DNA of 64,000 nt from Macrostomum hystrix (Eukaryota > Platyhelminthes > Macrostomidae), in assembly GCA_950097015.1 (NCBI GenBank), contig CATNEN010000038.1, forward strand, positions 21,285,001-21,349,000, read 5' to 3'. The first letter of the stretch is position 1; every line of letters begins with the position of its first letter. The notes under the pieces are model-generated. The model did no database searches, had not been told where the DNA came from, and saw only the letters and a list, made by a program, of their open reading frames with translations. Shown piece by piece: positions 1-11,846 of the stretch. The translations under genes and the position numbers were made by a program.

Positions 1-318
1 CCTCAGTTCATCAGTCTATTCCCTCTATACCCTCAGTTCATCAGTCTATTCCCTCCTGACCCTCAGTTCATCAGTCTATTCCCTCCATACCCTCAGTTCA
101 TCAGTCTATTCCCTCCTGACCCTCAGTTCATCAGTCTATTCCCTCCTGACCCTCAGTTCATCAGTCTATTCCCTCCAGACCCTCAGTTCATCAGTCTATT
201 CCCTCCAGACCCTCAGTTCATCAGTCTATTCCCTCCTGACCCTCAGTTCATCAGTCTATTCCCTCCTGACCCTCAGTTCATCAGTCTATTCCCTCCAGAC
301 CCTTTCCCTCCAGACCCT
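1..318. repeat. Minisatellite, 30-bp unit, in an upstream intron
   Basis: About ten head-to-tail copies of a 30-bp unit beginning cctcagttcatcagtctatt and ending in ctcctgac or ctccagac. The array is cut by the window edge. It lies just before the splice acceptor at 364 of the Q-rich gene, so it is probably intronic. On the gene strand each unit is pyrimidine-rich and carries CAG trinucleotides, so it resembles a 3' splice site. Confidence 0.9.
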
Positions 319-364
319 CAGTTCTAGATCTAGAAGCATAGCTCGCTTTGCCTGTCATTTACAG

Positions 365-1664
365 GGCAGTGCAGGTGGCAGGTCTCAATTAAACCTCGCC
401 TATCCCGGCGCTACTGCCCAGTCTAGCTACCAACCGCTTGAATCGGACGAAGAAGAGTCAGAAATTTGCGTCACCAAGATCGAGCCGCCAACAATTGTGT
501 CGCCGTCGCAACCCCAGTTGCAGATTCAGCAGCAGCAACAGGCACAGATTTTAACGAATTCGGCGACAACTGCGCCTCTCAGCTTCGCCATCCCTGCTCA
601 AATCCAGACTCCCCAGGGCCTCATCACTATTAATCTGCTGATTGCGCCCCAGGCTTCTATGCCAGTTAGCCAGCTGTCATCGTTGCAGCAACAGCAGCAG
701 CAGCAGCAGATGCTTCTTTTGCAACAGCAACAACAACAGTTGCTATTTGGACAGCAACAGTTTCTGCAGCAGCAGCAGCACCAGCACCAGCCAACTATCG
801 CCAACGTGCAGTCGGTTTCATCGGCCAATAAGAAACGACCAGCTGCTTCTACCTCGTCAGTTTTTTCGGCAACTTCTTCGACCGCATCGCTGGCTAATAG
901 GGCCGCGTCTTCGGATGCTGGCGGTGTGGTTTCGGTGAGTGATCTAATGCCAATAGAAAGTTGACATTTCAAATCAACTAATCATTGTAATTTCAATCTA
1001 TTGGAATTAGGCTTAGATTTATACATAAGGATAGGTAAGGACATTTGGTTACTTAGGGATTGGTATTTTTTACTACTTTTGAAGGGATTGGGATTTCTAG
1101 TTACGTAGGAAGGGATCTATCTACTTAAGAAGGGATTTAGCTACTTAAGAAGGGATTTAGCTACTTAAGAAGGGATCTAGATACTTAAGAAGGGATCTAG
1201 CTACTTAAGAAGGGATCTAGCTACTTAAAAAGGGATCCATCTACTTAAGAAGGGATCTAGCTACTTAAGAAGGGATCTAGCTACTTAGAAAATGATTGGG
1301 ATTTCTGCTTAAAAATAACCACTGTAGTTGCCATGGTAACTAATAAAACGCACTGGAACGATTTTGGCCAAATCAGGCTAGCAGCAGCTACCGAGCCGAA
1401 AAGGAGCAGCTATATGCTAATCTTCTGCGCTTATTTGAGAAGGCCAGAAATCGCGGCGCCCGACTAATAGCTGAACTGCGCCAACTGAGACGATGCGTGG
1501 GCGGCAACGAGGTGCTGATCGACCGTCTGGCTGAGTTCGCCCGCGCCCTTGGCACCAGCGACCATCTGAGCTCTGAGACTCGAGCGGAACTGCTTCAGCT
1601 GCTGGCCGAGGCTCGCGAATGCCTGGCAGCTGCCAATTCCGGCGCAGCCGTCGACTACGATTGA
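365..1664 (+). CDS. Q-rich, probably nuclear protein, last two exons (5' partial)
   Basis: I read two exons: 365-934 (acceptor catttacag, donor TCG/gtgagtg) and 1377-1664 (acceptor ccaaatcag, stop TGA at 1662-1664). Both junctions are phase 0, giving 190 + 95 residues; the start lies left of the window. Exon 1 opens with an acidic stretch (LESDEEESEICV), followed by long glutamine-rich runs with Leu/Met, then a short basic cluster (NKKRP) and a Ser/Thr/Ala-rich linker. Exon 2 is a predicted charged helical domain (RAEKEQLYANLLRLFEKARN onward) with heptad-like leucines. Polyglutamine, a basic cluster and a C-terminal helical region suggest a transcriptional regulator, but I do not recognise the family and assign no function. 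The intron (935-1376) holds its own minisatellite. The frame stays open across the splice and codon use is GC-rich, which supports a real gene. Confidence 0.65.
1090..1292. repeat. Minisatellite, ~20-bp unit, inside intron 935-1376
   Basis: About nine copies of aagggatctagctacttaag, with variants, occupy most of the intron of the Q-rich gene. The unit differs from the array in the intron upstream. Confidence 0.85.
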
Positions 1665-1794
1665 CGCCTGCAATGGATGCTTTGCTGGTACATTGGCATT
1701 TTAACTGTCATCACGGCTTTGAGCAGTGCTCATTGGCCTCGCTTGTCCTTCAAGTCTGCAATGATTACTGCGCGTTAGATTTCCCCATTCCCGT

Positions 1795-2740
1795 CTCCTG
1801 ACACTTTACTGTAGCTTATCAGTATCTCCTGACACTTTACTATAGGTTATCACTATCTCCTGACACTTTACTATAGGTTATCACTATCTCCTGACACTTT
1901 ACTATAGGTTATCACTATCTCCTGACACTTTACTATAGGCTATCACTATCTCCTGACACTTTACTATAGGTTATCACTATCTCCTGACACTTTACTATAG
2001 GCTATCACTATCTCCTGACACTTTACTATAGGCTATCACTATCTCCTGACACTTTACTATAGGTCATCACTATATCCTGACACTTTACTATAGGCTATCA
2101 CTATATCCTGACACTTTACTATAGGCTATCACTATATCCTGACACTTTACTATAGGTTATCACTATATCCTGACACTTTACTATAGGCTATCACTATATC
2201 CTGACACTTTACTATAGGCTATCACTATCTCCTGACACTTTACTATAGGTTATCACTATCTCCTGACACTTTACTATAGGCTATCACTATCTCCTGACAC
2301 TTTACTATAGGCTATCACTATCTCCTGACACTTTACTATAGGTCATCACTATATCCTGACACTTTACTATAGGCTATCACTATATCCTGACACTTTACTA
2401 TAGGCTATCACTATATCCTGACACTTTACTATAGGTTATCACTATATCCTGACACTTTACTATAGGCTATCACTATCTCCTGACACTTTACTATAGGTTA
2501 TCACTATCTCCTGACACTTTACTATAGGCTATCACTATCTCCTGACACTTTACTATAGGCTATCACTATCTCCTGACACTTTACTATAGGTCATCACTAT
2601 ATCCTGACACTTTACTATAGGCTATCACTATATCCTGACACTTTACTATAGGCTATCACTATCTCCTGACACTTTACTATAGGTTATCACTATATCCTGA
2701 CACTTTACTATAGGCTATCACTATCTCCTGACACTTTTTC
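1795..2740. repeat. Minisatellite, 31-bp unit with higher-order structure, 3' of the Q-rich gene
   Basis: About thirty copies of a 31-bp unit with core cctgacactttactatagg, then ttatcac, ctatcac or tcatcac. The rare ggtcatc variant recurs near 2063, 2341 and 2589, spacings of about nine and eight units. The array therefore has multi-unit (higher-order) periodicity. Confidence 0.9.
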
Positions 2741-3501
2741 CATCACCTGAAATTCTACCACTCGACCAAACTTTCAGATGAGATAATTGTACTCCTAAGA
2801 TATCATTGAACGCTTAATCTGTATTTTCATAAAAAATGGTTCAGTCCTACCTTGTAATCAAGCCAAATCGATCATCGGTGGCAGTAGACGTTTAACAAAA
2901 TTAATTTGTATGTGTATATATACACCTGTAAATAGCAGTTGACTTGTGCCTCACTATAAAATATACGTGTCACCGTTAATGCAAAAGTTGTAGACAAATT
3001 GCACATACGCAGAGTCATGCATGCAACATTGATCGAATGTGCCTACAATCGAATTGTTTATATCACTACTAGTAGTAGCTAGATTAAACTGCATATGCAA
3101 TCCACTTTGCTAAAGACTCAATTTGTGATTAAGAATAGACATTAAGGATTGATTCATTAAGGATAGACGGGAAACTGCGTTTCTTAAAAAATTATTGAAG
3201 GCAGGTTTCGCGAAAACAAAAATACACTACGGAGATAGGAAAATTTCACTTTTTCCAGATTTAAATTGACAGCTTTTGATTGGAAGCAGAAACAAACCTG
3301 TTCTTTTGATATACCTTGCCAAACATGTTGCTCCACCGAATGTTATAAAGTTTTGTACATGACAAATGAATCCTCATACGGTTTTCCTTACTAAATAACG
3401 TATCATAAGTCTGACATTTAATACACTACAGACTAGTAAAATTAGCTTGACCTTATACCTGCGTTCCTCTTGCAATAAAGTATTAATTAATTAATATATA
3501 C
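2741..3501. other. AT-rich intergenic DNA, no gene seen
   Basis: No open frame with recognisable content, RNA gene or strong repeat is visible between the 31-bp array and the mariner-like element. Confidence 0.6.
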
Positions 3502-5161
3502 ATTTTTTGCAATCTAGTTTGCCATAACCGCAATCAGTTTTGCCCACGGAGAGAATTTACTTGTATCTTTCTAATATCTTGGCTCAGCCTGCCCATTCAT
3601 TGCCATAGTTTGAACCATAGACAAATCCTTGAAACCGCAATCAATTTTGCCAAAACTGCGAGCAAGTTTGCCCAGCGCAAGAATGTCTCAGCGCGGATCT
3701 TATAACAAGATTTCTACGAAGGACCGGCAGCGCTTAATTCAACAGCATTTCAGAACGGAGATGGACTGGCAAGATTTCGGTAGACTTTTGGGCATCGCAC
3801 GAAGAACGTGACCTATATCGTTGGGCGATTTATTGCAAGTGGTCGCATTGATCCTCTTCCTCGCGGAGGTGCCAAACGGAAGTCACTCAGCGATGCTATG
3901 GTGGAGAGAATATGTAATAATGTCCAAAGTAATCAAACAGCAACCTTGCAACAAATGAAGAGCCATCTCAGACAGGAATTTCCAGGCGCCCCCGATGTGA
4001 ACCTCTCAACCATTAGCCGCGCTCTTGACGGCCAGCTAATTACGCTAAAGCTTGCTCGACAAGTGCCCCAGGACTGGAACAACGACATGACAAAGGAGGC
4101 GCGAAGGATGCATGCTCAGTGGCTGCTATAGATGACGGAAGTGTGCGCCATCTTTTGTACCTGGATGAGTTCAGAGTTAACTTGTGGACTGCGCGGACAC
4201 AAGGCAGAGCTCCACGTGGCGATCGGGCCATAACAGTCGTCAATGGCCAGCGTGGACGAAATCTGAGCATTTGTCTGGCGATTTCCCAGGAGCTTGGTCT
4301 TGTGCACTTTGCTCTGGTCGAAGGCGGATTTCGCAGCGAGCACTTCGCCGGATTTTTGTCAGAGATCGATCAGTTGGTCGAGGGAGATTTTTTAGTTCTG
4401 TTTGACGGAGCAAGGGCCCATCTCAACGTTCCTGTGATGTCGAACGGTCATGACTGTCGCTTTCTGCCGCCATATTCACCCTTCATCAACCCAGCCGAGA
4501 GAGCAGGATCAGCACTGAAGGCAGCTTTGAAGCTGAGAATTCAAACGACTGCCATCCAACGGGAAGTCGCTGACAGAAATTTGGCACCGGCAGCGAATGC
4601 CACGATGGAACAGCAGCGCATGTCAGTGCTCAAGCGTGAGGTGGATGCCTCAATGAGCGTCATCACCCAACAGAAGTGCATTCAGTGGGTGAATCATACT
4701 CAAACGTACATTCAGAGGTGTCTGCAGCTAATCGACATCTTTGATTGAATGGCAAGCACCAGACGACTCTATTTGCTCGTATATCAACTTAGTCATTGAT
4801 TTCACAACTCATCGAGTTAATTGTGCATGCAGTGTGTCAGCTCATTCCCTGTTAGTTGTAGTTATTCGTTCTAAAATAAATTCGTTTCAGGCAAACTTGC
4901 TCGCAGTTTTGGCAAAACTGAATGCAGTTTGAAGGATTTGTCTATGGTTCAAACTATGGCAATGAATGGGCAGGCTGAGCCAAGATATAAGAAACATACA
5001 AGTAAATTCTCTCCGTGGGCAAAACTGATTGCAGTTTCAAGGATTTGTCTATGGTTTAAACTATGGCAATGAATGGGCAGGCTGAGCCAAGACCCAAGAT
5101 ATACGAGCGTAAGAAACATACAAGTAAATTCTCTCCGTGGGCAAAATTGATTGCAAAAAGC
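3502..5161 (+). mobile_element. Tc1/mariner-superfamily DNA transposon, degenerate
   Basis: Long terminal inverted repeats of about 145 bp flank the transposase: the left arm (about 3529-3673) is nearly the exact reverse complement of the right arm (about 4890-5033). Each arm holds two similar motifs, outer gcaatcagttttgccc and inner caatcaattttgcc, the IR/DR layout typical of Tc1-like ends. After the right arm its outer part is repeated directly (5035-5155), ending in gattgcaaaaa, which mirrors ttttttgcaatc at 3503. Outside both ends the DNA is TA-rich, as expected for TA-targeting elements, but I cannot fix the exact TA duplication. Confidence 0.8.
3629..4748 (+). pseudogene. Tc1/mariner-like transposase, two frameshifts
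   Basis: The transposase is spread over three frames: 3629-3811 (helix-turn-helix start, MSQRGSYNKISTKDRQRLI), 3808-4131 (second DNA-binding part and pre-catalytic region) and 4119-4748 (DDE_3 catalytic domain). Visible motifs are LYLDEF for the first Asp, LFDGARAH for the second, and PPYSPFINPAER for the catalytic Glu. I count about 30 residues between the second Asp and the Glu, shorter than the usual 34 or more. Breaks near 3805 and 4125 look like single-base indels in otherwise good homology, so this copy should not make full-length enzyme. It sits between the long inverted repeats of its element. Confidence 0.8.
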
Positions 5162-5800
5162 TATATTAATTTGTATTGGGTAATTAGTATTATTTTAAAC
5201 CATAGACTACAGATTCGAGGGAAAAATTATTTCTCCGATTGGACTCACAGGCCATGAGTTCCTGTCATTTAGAAACCAAGGACAAATAATAAATTTTGTG
5301 TTTCGAGTATTAAGTTGTCCTTGTTAGAAACTTGTAACTGAAACTTGTCGATTATAGTCTATGGCAAAATCTCGATTGACTGGTTTATTAAATGTTTAAT
5401 TTAATTAAAATGCAAAAAATGTCGCTAATTTTATCATCTTTGTTAGACTGTAAACGACACTTCCGTTGCCATGGTTAGGGAAGTGCTGCTGTCCAATCAC
5501 GATGCAACTGTATGAGATCCTCTTTTTACGATATTATACAATTAAATGTCTAACTTGTATGTGAAAAAAGTGCGTTCCCAGACATGATTTATAGACTATA
5601 GGACGCGGCAACAGTTTTCTAATACTGTTTAACACTACAGCTTCAAGATTAGTAACTGGTAAGTCACCACTTTACCAATCTAAATATCTAAGTTAGTGCC
5701 TGATGTTGCTGGATCATTCATTTAGGAGCTTGAGCACCTAAATCTTCACACAAATCGCAATCCATCTCTCATAACACTTAAAAGTTTGTCTGCTGACAGA
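5162..5800. other. AT-rich intergenic DNA, no gene seen
   Basis: Between the mariner-like element and the lectin upstream array I see no supported gene, RNA or repeat. Confidence 0.5.
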
Positions 5801-5804
5801 TCCA

Positions 5805-6020
5805 TTTCCATCTCCTGACACATCCACATCCATCATCTCCTGACACTTCCACATCCATCTCCTGACACTTCCATATCTATCTACTGACACTTCCACATCC
5901 ATCTCCTGACACTCCATATCTATCTACTGACACTTCCACATCCATCTCCTGACACTTCCACATCCATCTACTGACACTTCCACATCCATCTCCTGACACT
6001 TCCACATCCATCTAGTGACA
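5805..6020. repeat. Minisatellite, ~22-bp unit, upstream of the lectin gene
   Basis: About nine copies of ctcctgacacttccacatcc(at), with ctactgacac variants. They end about 115 bp before the probable lectin start, so they lie in its promoter or 5'UTR region. The cctgacact core also occurs in the 1.8-2.7 kb array. Confidence 0.85.
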
Positions 6021-6132
6021 CATCGGCTCAGTATCTACTGAAATCCAACTGCAGCTGATGAAATTCGCTACGGCCTTCTCCACTGTGTTTGATGGAATTT
6101 ATAATTACATCTCAGGTACAATCAGGTGTAGG

Positions 6133-6945
6133 ATGTTCAGAACTCAGCATTGCGTCATCGCGGCCTGCACTCTGGTGTCCCTTGTCGACGCATTGTGCCC
6201 GGCCGACACTTCGTCGCTTGTGTCGGAAGGCGGCGCCTCGTCCTGGTGCCTGCGCAACTACAGCGCCACGCCGATGAACTTCTGCAACGCCATTCGCACC
6301 TGTCGACAGCGCGGCGAGCAGATGGTCGGCAAGGCCGTGCTAGATGTTATTCGAGCTAACCAACCGGTTGACGTGTTCGTCAGCAGCCCGTCCCACAATC
6401 TGTGGGTCGGACTGACAGACGCTCTGGTTGAGAGGAACTACAGCAAAGGCGGCTGGGTCTGGTTGGACGCAGACGGCGCGACTTCCGCCGCGGACGGCGC
6501 GCTATATTTCGACCCGTCGGAGCCAAACGACCTGAACCAGCAGGACTGCGTCACCACTTTCACAGCTGATAGGAAGCTCCGCGACGCTGGCTGCAATGAG
6601 GCCAACGGATTCTACTGCTACAGCCCAGCCACCGCTAGTGCTGACGGTTCTAGCACTGCGCCAGTCCAGCAGGCTGTTAGCAGCCGCTCGTTCGTGTCGT
6701 CTAGCATCGCGGCCTACAGCCAGCCGGATCCGGGCTGCTGGACGGTGCTGACTTCAGCTTCGACCCTGCTGCAATGCGCGCAGTCCTGCTTCACCTACGG
6801 CACGCCGGGCGACTGTGTCGGCATCTATTGGCATCCTGGACGCTTGCGATGCATCCTGGTGCCCTATTTTGATGCCAGCGTGCCGCTCGAGTTTAACAGC
6901 GACGAAGACAAGCGGCTGTGGAAGAAATTTCTTGTAGCCAAGTAG
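6133..6945 (+). CDS. Secreted C-type lectin-like protein with C-terminal Cys-rich module
   Basis: A single-exon frame of 270 aa from the Met at 6133. I prefer this start because a signal peptide (MFRTQHCVIAACTLVSLVDA) follows at once; an in-frame Met at 6058 would put 25 unconvincing residues in front. A C-type lectin domain covers roughly residues 20-175: LWVGLTDA, GGWVWLDADG, YFDPSEPND, QDCV and the final GCNEANGFYCY. EPN is the mannose-type Ca2+/sugar-binding triplet. The second calcium motif, normally WND, reads LRD before AGC, so binding may be altered. After a Ser/Ala linker, a second Cys-rich module (PGCWTVLTS, CAQSCF, CVGIYW, LRCILVPY) resembles PAN/apple or WSC-like folds; I am unsure which. 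The product is probably extracellular, in recognition or defence. It is GC-rich compared with its flanks. Confidence 0.8.
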   Translation: MFRTQHCVIAACTLVSLVDALCPADTSSLVSEGGASSWCLRNYSATPMNFCNAIRTCRQRGEQMVGKAVLDVIRANQPVDVFVSSPSHNLWVGLTDALVERNYSKGGWVWLDADGATSAADGALYFDPSEPNDLNQQDCVTTFTADRKLRDAGCNEANGFYCYSPATASADGSSTAPVQQAVSSRSFVSSSIAAYSQPDPGCWTVLTSASTLLQCAQSCFTYGTPGDCVGIYWHPGRLRCILVPYFDASVPLEFNSDEDKRLWKKFLVAK

Positions 6946-7094
6946 CTCGCGGCTGCCAATTAAGAACAGTTTATGCCCCAAATGGATATCGCTTTCCTTA
7001 CAACTTCCTCTCCGTTAAAAGCGATGCAGTCAGAAAATTGTTCTCCAAGAGATAGTTTAGAAGACAACGTCTACCACTCTGAAGTTCCAATTGT

Positions 7095-8572
7095 ACTAGC
7101 GTCTTCCTGAAGTACTGAAGGGACTGGAGATTTCCTGAAGTACTGAAGGGACTGGAGATTTCCTGAAGTACTGAAGGGGCTAGCGTCTTTCTTAAGTACT
7201 GAAGGGGCTAGCGTCTTTCTTAAGTACTGAAGGGGCTAGCGTCTTTCTTAAGTACTGAAGGGGCTAGCGTCTTTCTTAAGTACTGAAGGGGCTAGCGTCT
7301 TCCTGAAGTACTGGAGGGACTGCAGTCTTCCTGAAGTACTGAAGGGACTGCAGTCTTCCTGAAGTACTGGGGGGACTGCAGTCTTCCTGAAGTACTGAAG
7401 GGACTGGAGTCTTGCTGAAGTACTGAAGGGACTGGAGTCTTGCTGAAGTACTGAAGGGACTGGAGTCTGACACATTGAAGTACTGAAGGGACTGGAGTCT
7501 TGCTGAAGTACTGAAGGGACTGGAGTCTTCCTGAAGTACTGGGGGGACTGCAGTCTTGCTGAAGTACTGAAGGGACTGGAGATTTCCTGAAGTACTGAAG
7601 GGACTGGAGATTTCCTGAAGTACTGAAGGGGCTAGCGTCTTTCTTAAGTACTGAAGGGGCTAGCGTCTTTCTTAAGTACTGAAGGGGCTAGCGTCTTCCT
7701 GAAGTACTGAAGGGACTGGAGTCTTCCTGAAGTACTGGGGAGACTAGCGTCTTCCTGAAGTACTGAAGGGACTGGAGTCTTGCTGAAGTACTGAAGGGAC
7801 TGGAGTCTGACACATTGAAGTACTGAAGGGACTGGAGTCTTCCTGAAGTACTGGGGGGACTGCAGTCTTGCTGAAGTACTGAAGGGACTGGAGATTTCCT
7901 GAAGTACTGAAGGGGCTAGCGTCTTTCTTAAGTACTGAAGGGGCTAGCGTCTTTCTTAAGTACTGAAGGGGCTAGCGTCTTCCTGAAGTACTGAAGGGAC
8001 TGGAGTCTTCCTGAAGTACTGGGGAGACTAGCGTCTTCCTGAAGTACTGAAGGGACTGGAGTCTTGCTGAAGTACTGAAGCCACTGCAGTCTTCCTGAAG
8101 TACTGAAGGGACTGGAGTCTTGCTGAAGTACTGAAGGGACTGGAGTCTTGCTGAAGTACTGAAGGGACTGGAGTCTGACACATTGAAGTACTGAAGGGAC
8201 TGGAGTCTTGCTGAAGTACTGAAGGGACTGGAGTCTGACACATTGAAGTACTGAAGGGACTGGAGTCTGACACATTGAAGTACTGAAGGGACTGGAGTCT
8301 TGCTGAAGTACTGAAGGGACTGGAGTCTGACACATTGAAGTACTGAAGGGACTGGAGTCTGACACATTGAAGTACTGAAGGGACTGGAGTCTGACACATT
8401 GAAGTACTGAAGGGACTGGAGTCTGACACATTGAAGTACTGAAGGGACTGGAGTCTTGCTGAAGTACTGAAGGGACTGGAGTCTGACACATTGAAGTACT
8501 GAAGGGACTGGAGTCTGACACATTGAAGTACTGAAGGGACTGGAGTCTGACACATTGAAGTACTGAAGGGAA
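7095..8572. repeat. Minisatellite, 27-32-bp units, ~1.5 kb
   Basis: More than fifty copies built on gaagtactgaagggactgga, linked by gtcttgct, gtcttcct, gatttcct or gtctgacacatt, with a gctagcgtctttctta variant group. Lengths of 27-32 bp and the missing stop codons make all minus-strand frames open for long stretches (up to 227 codons). I treat these as repeat-derived, not genes. Confidence 0.92.
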
Positions 8573-9744
8573 AGGCAAGTTTAATTTTTTGTGTATTTCT
8601 GACTGCACCAAAGTGTAGTGCCTGAGTTCTATTTCTAGAAACCAGAGTACAAATAATTCACACGTGACAATACAACTAGGATTTCTTGCTTATAAGTCAG
8701 AGTTATAGCTGTCTATGTGTAGATCCATTGTTTGCGAACACTGATTTCGTGGGTTGATTAATCGCTTTGTCGCACTCAGCTGTACCCCTGCTGTTCTACT
8801 GGAGCTTGTTGACCATCACCTAAACCATCGCTCTCTAGACCAAGTTTATTCACACGCTTATTACCTGTCAAGCCTATATTTTCATTGTTAAGTATTTATT
8901 TACAGAACTCCAGAACCTTTTGTTATGGGTCTTGCTTGACTACCCTACCACGAATTAATCAGGAATAATAATGACGTAATTGAATTAGTCTAGTTTGCCC
9001 TTAAAAGTCTGACATCGATGACAATGGCTACTCCAGGATAGAGTGTTTATGAGCAATTACACAGACACATTCTTTTACAATGGTTAGTTATTTCCTATTA
9101 TTCGATTGGATCTGTACAAAATCTATACTAAAAGGCCATCGGCAAATAAAATGCTTATTATATGTAGCCTAGGTAATAGTTAATTGTTTTCTCTAAGGGA
9201 ATTAGTTTCAAGCCAATAAATTGGAATGCTAAACTTTGCTTAATTAGTCAAGATAACAAAAAATATTTATCTACATGCCACCGCGACCGTCCAGCTGATT
9301 TCAGCCCAATTAACTTGGACACAGGCGACTAATTAAGATATTTTAAGAGTGAAAAACAAGCCAGGTGTAAAGTATAGATAAAATTATTTGTTATCGAAAT
9401 GACACCAAATCCCATAGCCTGGCTTTCATCCATTTTAGCGTGGGACGTAGACTGACAAACCCTCCAGCCAATTAGAAGTTAGTAGTGGGCATGCACTGAT
9501 AGCGTTCCGGAATAACAGCCTTAAATTGGTAAAAGTGCGACTTCTGAGTCTCTAGCCAATCAGAAGCTAGTAAGCGGAATGTACTGATGTGCAGGAATGA
9601 CTGAGCCTTAAATTAGTAAAATTGGACTTCTGGGTCTCTAGCCAATCAGAAGCAAGTTATGGGAATTTACTGATAGAGCCTCAAATTTGGAAAAGCGTGA
9701 ATTTTTATATCGAAATTAGTTTTTTTACTTTTTTTACTACACTT
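8573..9744. other. Intergenic DNA, no gene seen
   Basis: Moderately AT-rich. Around 9420-9680 a segment with agccaatcagaagc-like wording is repeated about three times (near 9463, 9550 and 9638), a weak tandem duplication of about 85 bp. Nothing else supported. Confidence 0.5.
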
Positions 9745-9747
9745 GCA

Positions 9748-10034
9748 CTAATTGGGCCATATGTGCAGCCGACAGCAGCAGCTATAATTGCGCGGCGCAT
9801 CTAAACACTGCGTACGGCTGTCCAGTCTATGGACAGGGGTGTACGCCGCACCTACCCACAATCACCCCAGCTGATGCTGGTACCAATTTAACAGCTGGAG
9901 CTGGGTGAACTGAAGCAATTCAGAGTTAAGTGTCTTGTTAAAAGGGCACAAGTTGTACCAATGGAGTCAGGAATCGAATGCACGACCTTAATGTCGTGAG
10001 TCCGATGCTCTAACCACTAGGCTACAACCTCCAA
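9748..10034 (-). mobile_element. tRNA-derived SINE, full-length copy
   Basis: On the minus strand the element starts with a tRNA-like head. Its A box (tagcctagtgg) and B box (ggtcgtgcattcgattcc) match RNA polymerase III internal promoters, slightly degraded. A body ending near catatggcccaatt is shared with copies at 32.7, 36.7, 46.9 and 57.2 kb. About 287 bp. Too divergent in its stems to be a functional tRNA gene. Confidence 0.75.
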
Positions 10035-11817
10035 AATGTTTAATTTTGTATTCTCATATTTTTTCTACTGATTGAAATGATCTAGCAATTGGTTCAATCT
10101 CTATTGATGGGGTATGACTCAGTAACTGAATAACACCATAGTAACCTACATCGCAACATCAACACGTAACAATGTGGCATGAATGTCAAGGGTGAAGAGT
10201 TTTGCGTGTTGATCAGACACACGAAACTCCCACTTCTAGACAATGGGGAACAATTGCCTAGGAATTTATAAGTCACGTGACACTGACTGCAATTGCTTCT
10301 TATTCCTTAAGTAGTTTGTAGTCTTCTGGGTCCTTGTAGTCCTTGTTCTTCTTCTTATTATTCTAGTCGCCCGTGACGTTTCGAGTCTGTGTTTCTTGAG
10401 TCTTTGTAGTATTGTCTTCTTTTGTCTTCCTGGCAGCTGCTTGAGTTTGTCTGTTGGCCAATAAATGACGAGAGCGAATCAGATTACTTGTCGGTTTCCT
10501 CGAGCTCGGAATTCACAATAGAAACGTGCGCCCTAGTGAACAATTGAAATCTCTCGTGTCTCTCTAATAAGTCCTCCTGAAGGGCGTCTTCTTCGTTACC
10601 TCCGAAAGATAACGGATAACTCAGCTCGGATTTTCGCTTGTATTTATAGTAAAATTTTGGGGGAAAACCGGTTTTACTACCGGGTGTTTACTTAGGTCAC
10701 ACATATTTGTTTAGTGAGTCATGATTGTTTGTTTTACCATATTTGGAATTCAAGCAAATAGCTCTCGAGAACCGGTTCTCCGGTTTCATGTCACATGACT
10801 TTGTTTCTAAAAATAGCGCATGACTCATTCCTAAAAATAGATTCAAATTTCTATCTAAGGTTTCCTTGTGATATTACTTTAAGTAGCGCGTTTAAGCAAA
10901 TGGAATATTTTGCTACTATCTACAAAGGGCAATTAAAATGTAATTCATGTGTCTTTTTCAGGCCTATAAAGTTGAACAAGTTAAAAAACCAGTACCACCC
11001 TTTTGGTAAGAAGTAACAAGTGTCTGCAGTTGCATTCGGCTAAATACATTACTGTGCGAGCATATATTGCTAATTTCGATATTTAATTCATAAATTCGTA
11101 AAACAGCATAGAACTTAATCGCTCAGGTTCATCACGCATTCAGTATTTTATGGTGTGATCTTTATAGTCCACTTATAAAAATCGTACGCATAAGACTGTT
11201 TAATAGAGAAGATGCGGCGGAACTACTTCAAGTAGTATCTTCCTCTTCATGAGGAAAGACCATGGGGATATTTCAAATACCAACTGCCTAATTCACGGTA
11301 GCTCCCAAGCCAAATGACCGATTTTCATGAAAGTCTAGCATTTTGATCGACATTCTTCGCCCTTAATGATCAATTAGCTTTCAAAGCCGTCCGCCGTCAG
11401 CATCGTCGAGATATTCAGCGATTCTTGTCGACTAGTCTAGGCAACAAACATTGCCTAGCTGCTGGCCGCATAAAGTGTGGGCTGTGCTACCTCGGGATCA
11501 GAGCTAATGGGATCACAGTCATACAATGCTAAATAAGTATAACATAGAGAAACGAAGACTTCAATTAGCAGTTTTGTGTTTTATTAGTTCATTCTCATTA
11601 TCCACCATTGTAATAAATTTATGGGTTTTTATTTATGTGAGCACAAATCTGCCTACTTTTAGTAGAAAAGTTGTCTTTTTTTCTAGAAAATTGATTGTAC
11701 ATGTTGCTTACTATACCTTTATACAATACTCGTAGGGGCTATACGGTAATAGCTACAAAAGAATAAGTAAGGAAATATAGACCATTGTCTCCAAGCATAT
11801 TATGTCAAATAATTTAG
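10035..11817. other. Intergenic DNA with a dispersed repeat fragment
   Basis: No gene supported. The segment near 11380-11440 (tttcaaagccgtccg, gtcagcatcgtcgagat) recurs near 34545-34585 and, inverted, near 55315-55360, so it belongs to an unnamed dispersed family. Short ctaaaaatag palindromic words near 10808-10842 resemble those in serpin intron 1. Confidence 0.5.
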
Positions 11818-11846
11818 CTAAAATAAATTTCTAGGTTGCTCAGAAT

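Noticed and set aside
7248-8611. Several 65-227-aa minus-strand ORFs (LQSLQYF / PVPSVLQ repeats)
   Set aside because: Entirely inside a 27-32-bp minisatellite and open in all frames; no start context or unique sequence.
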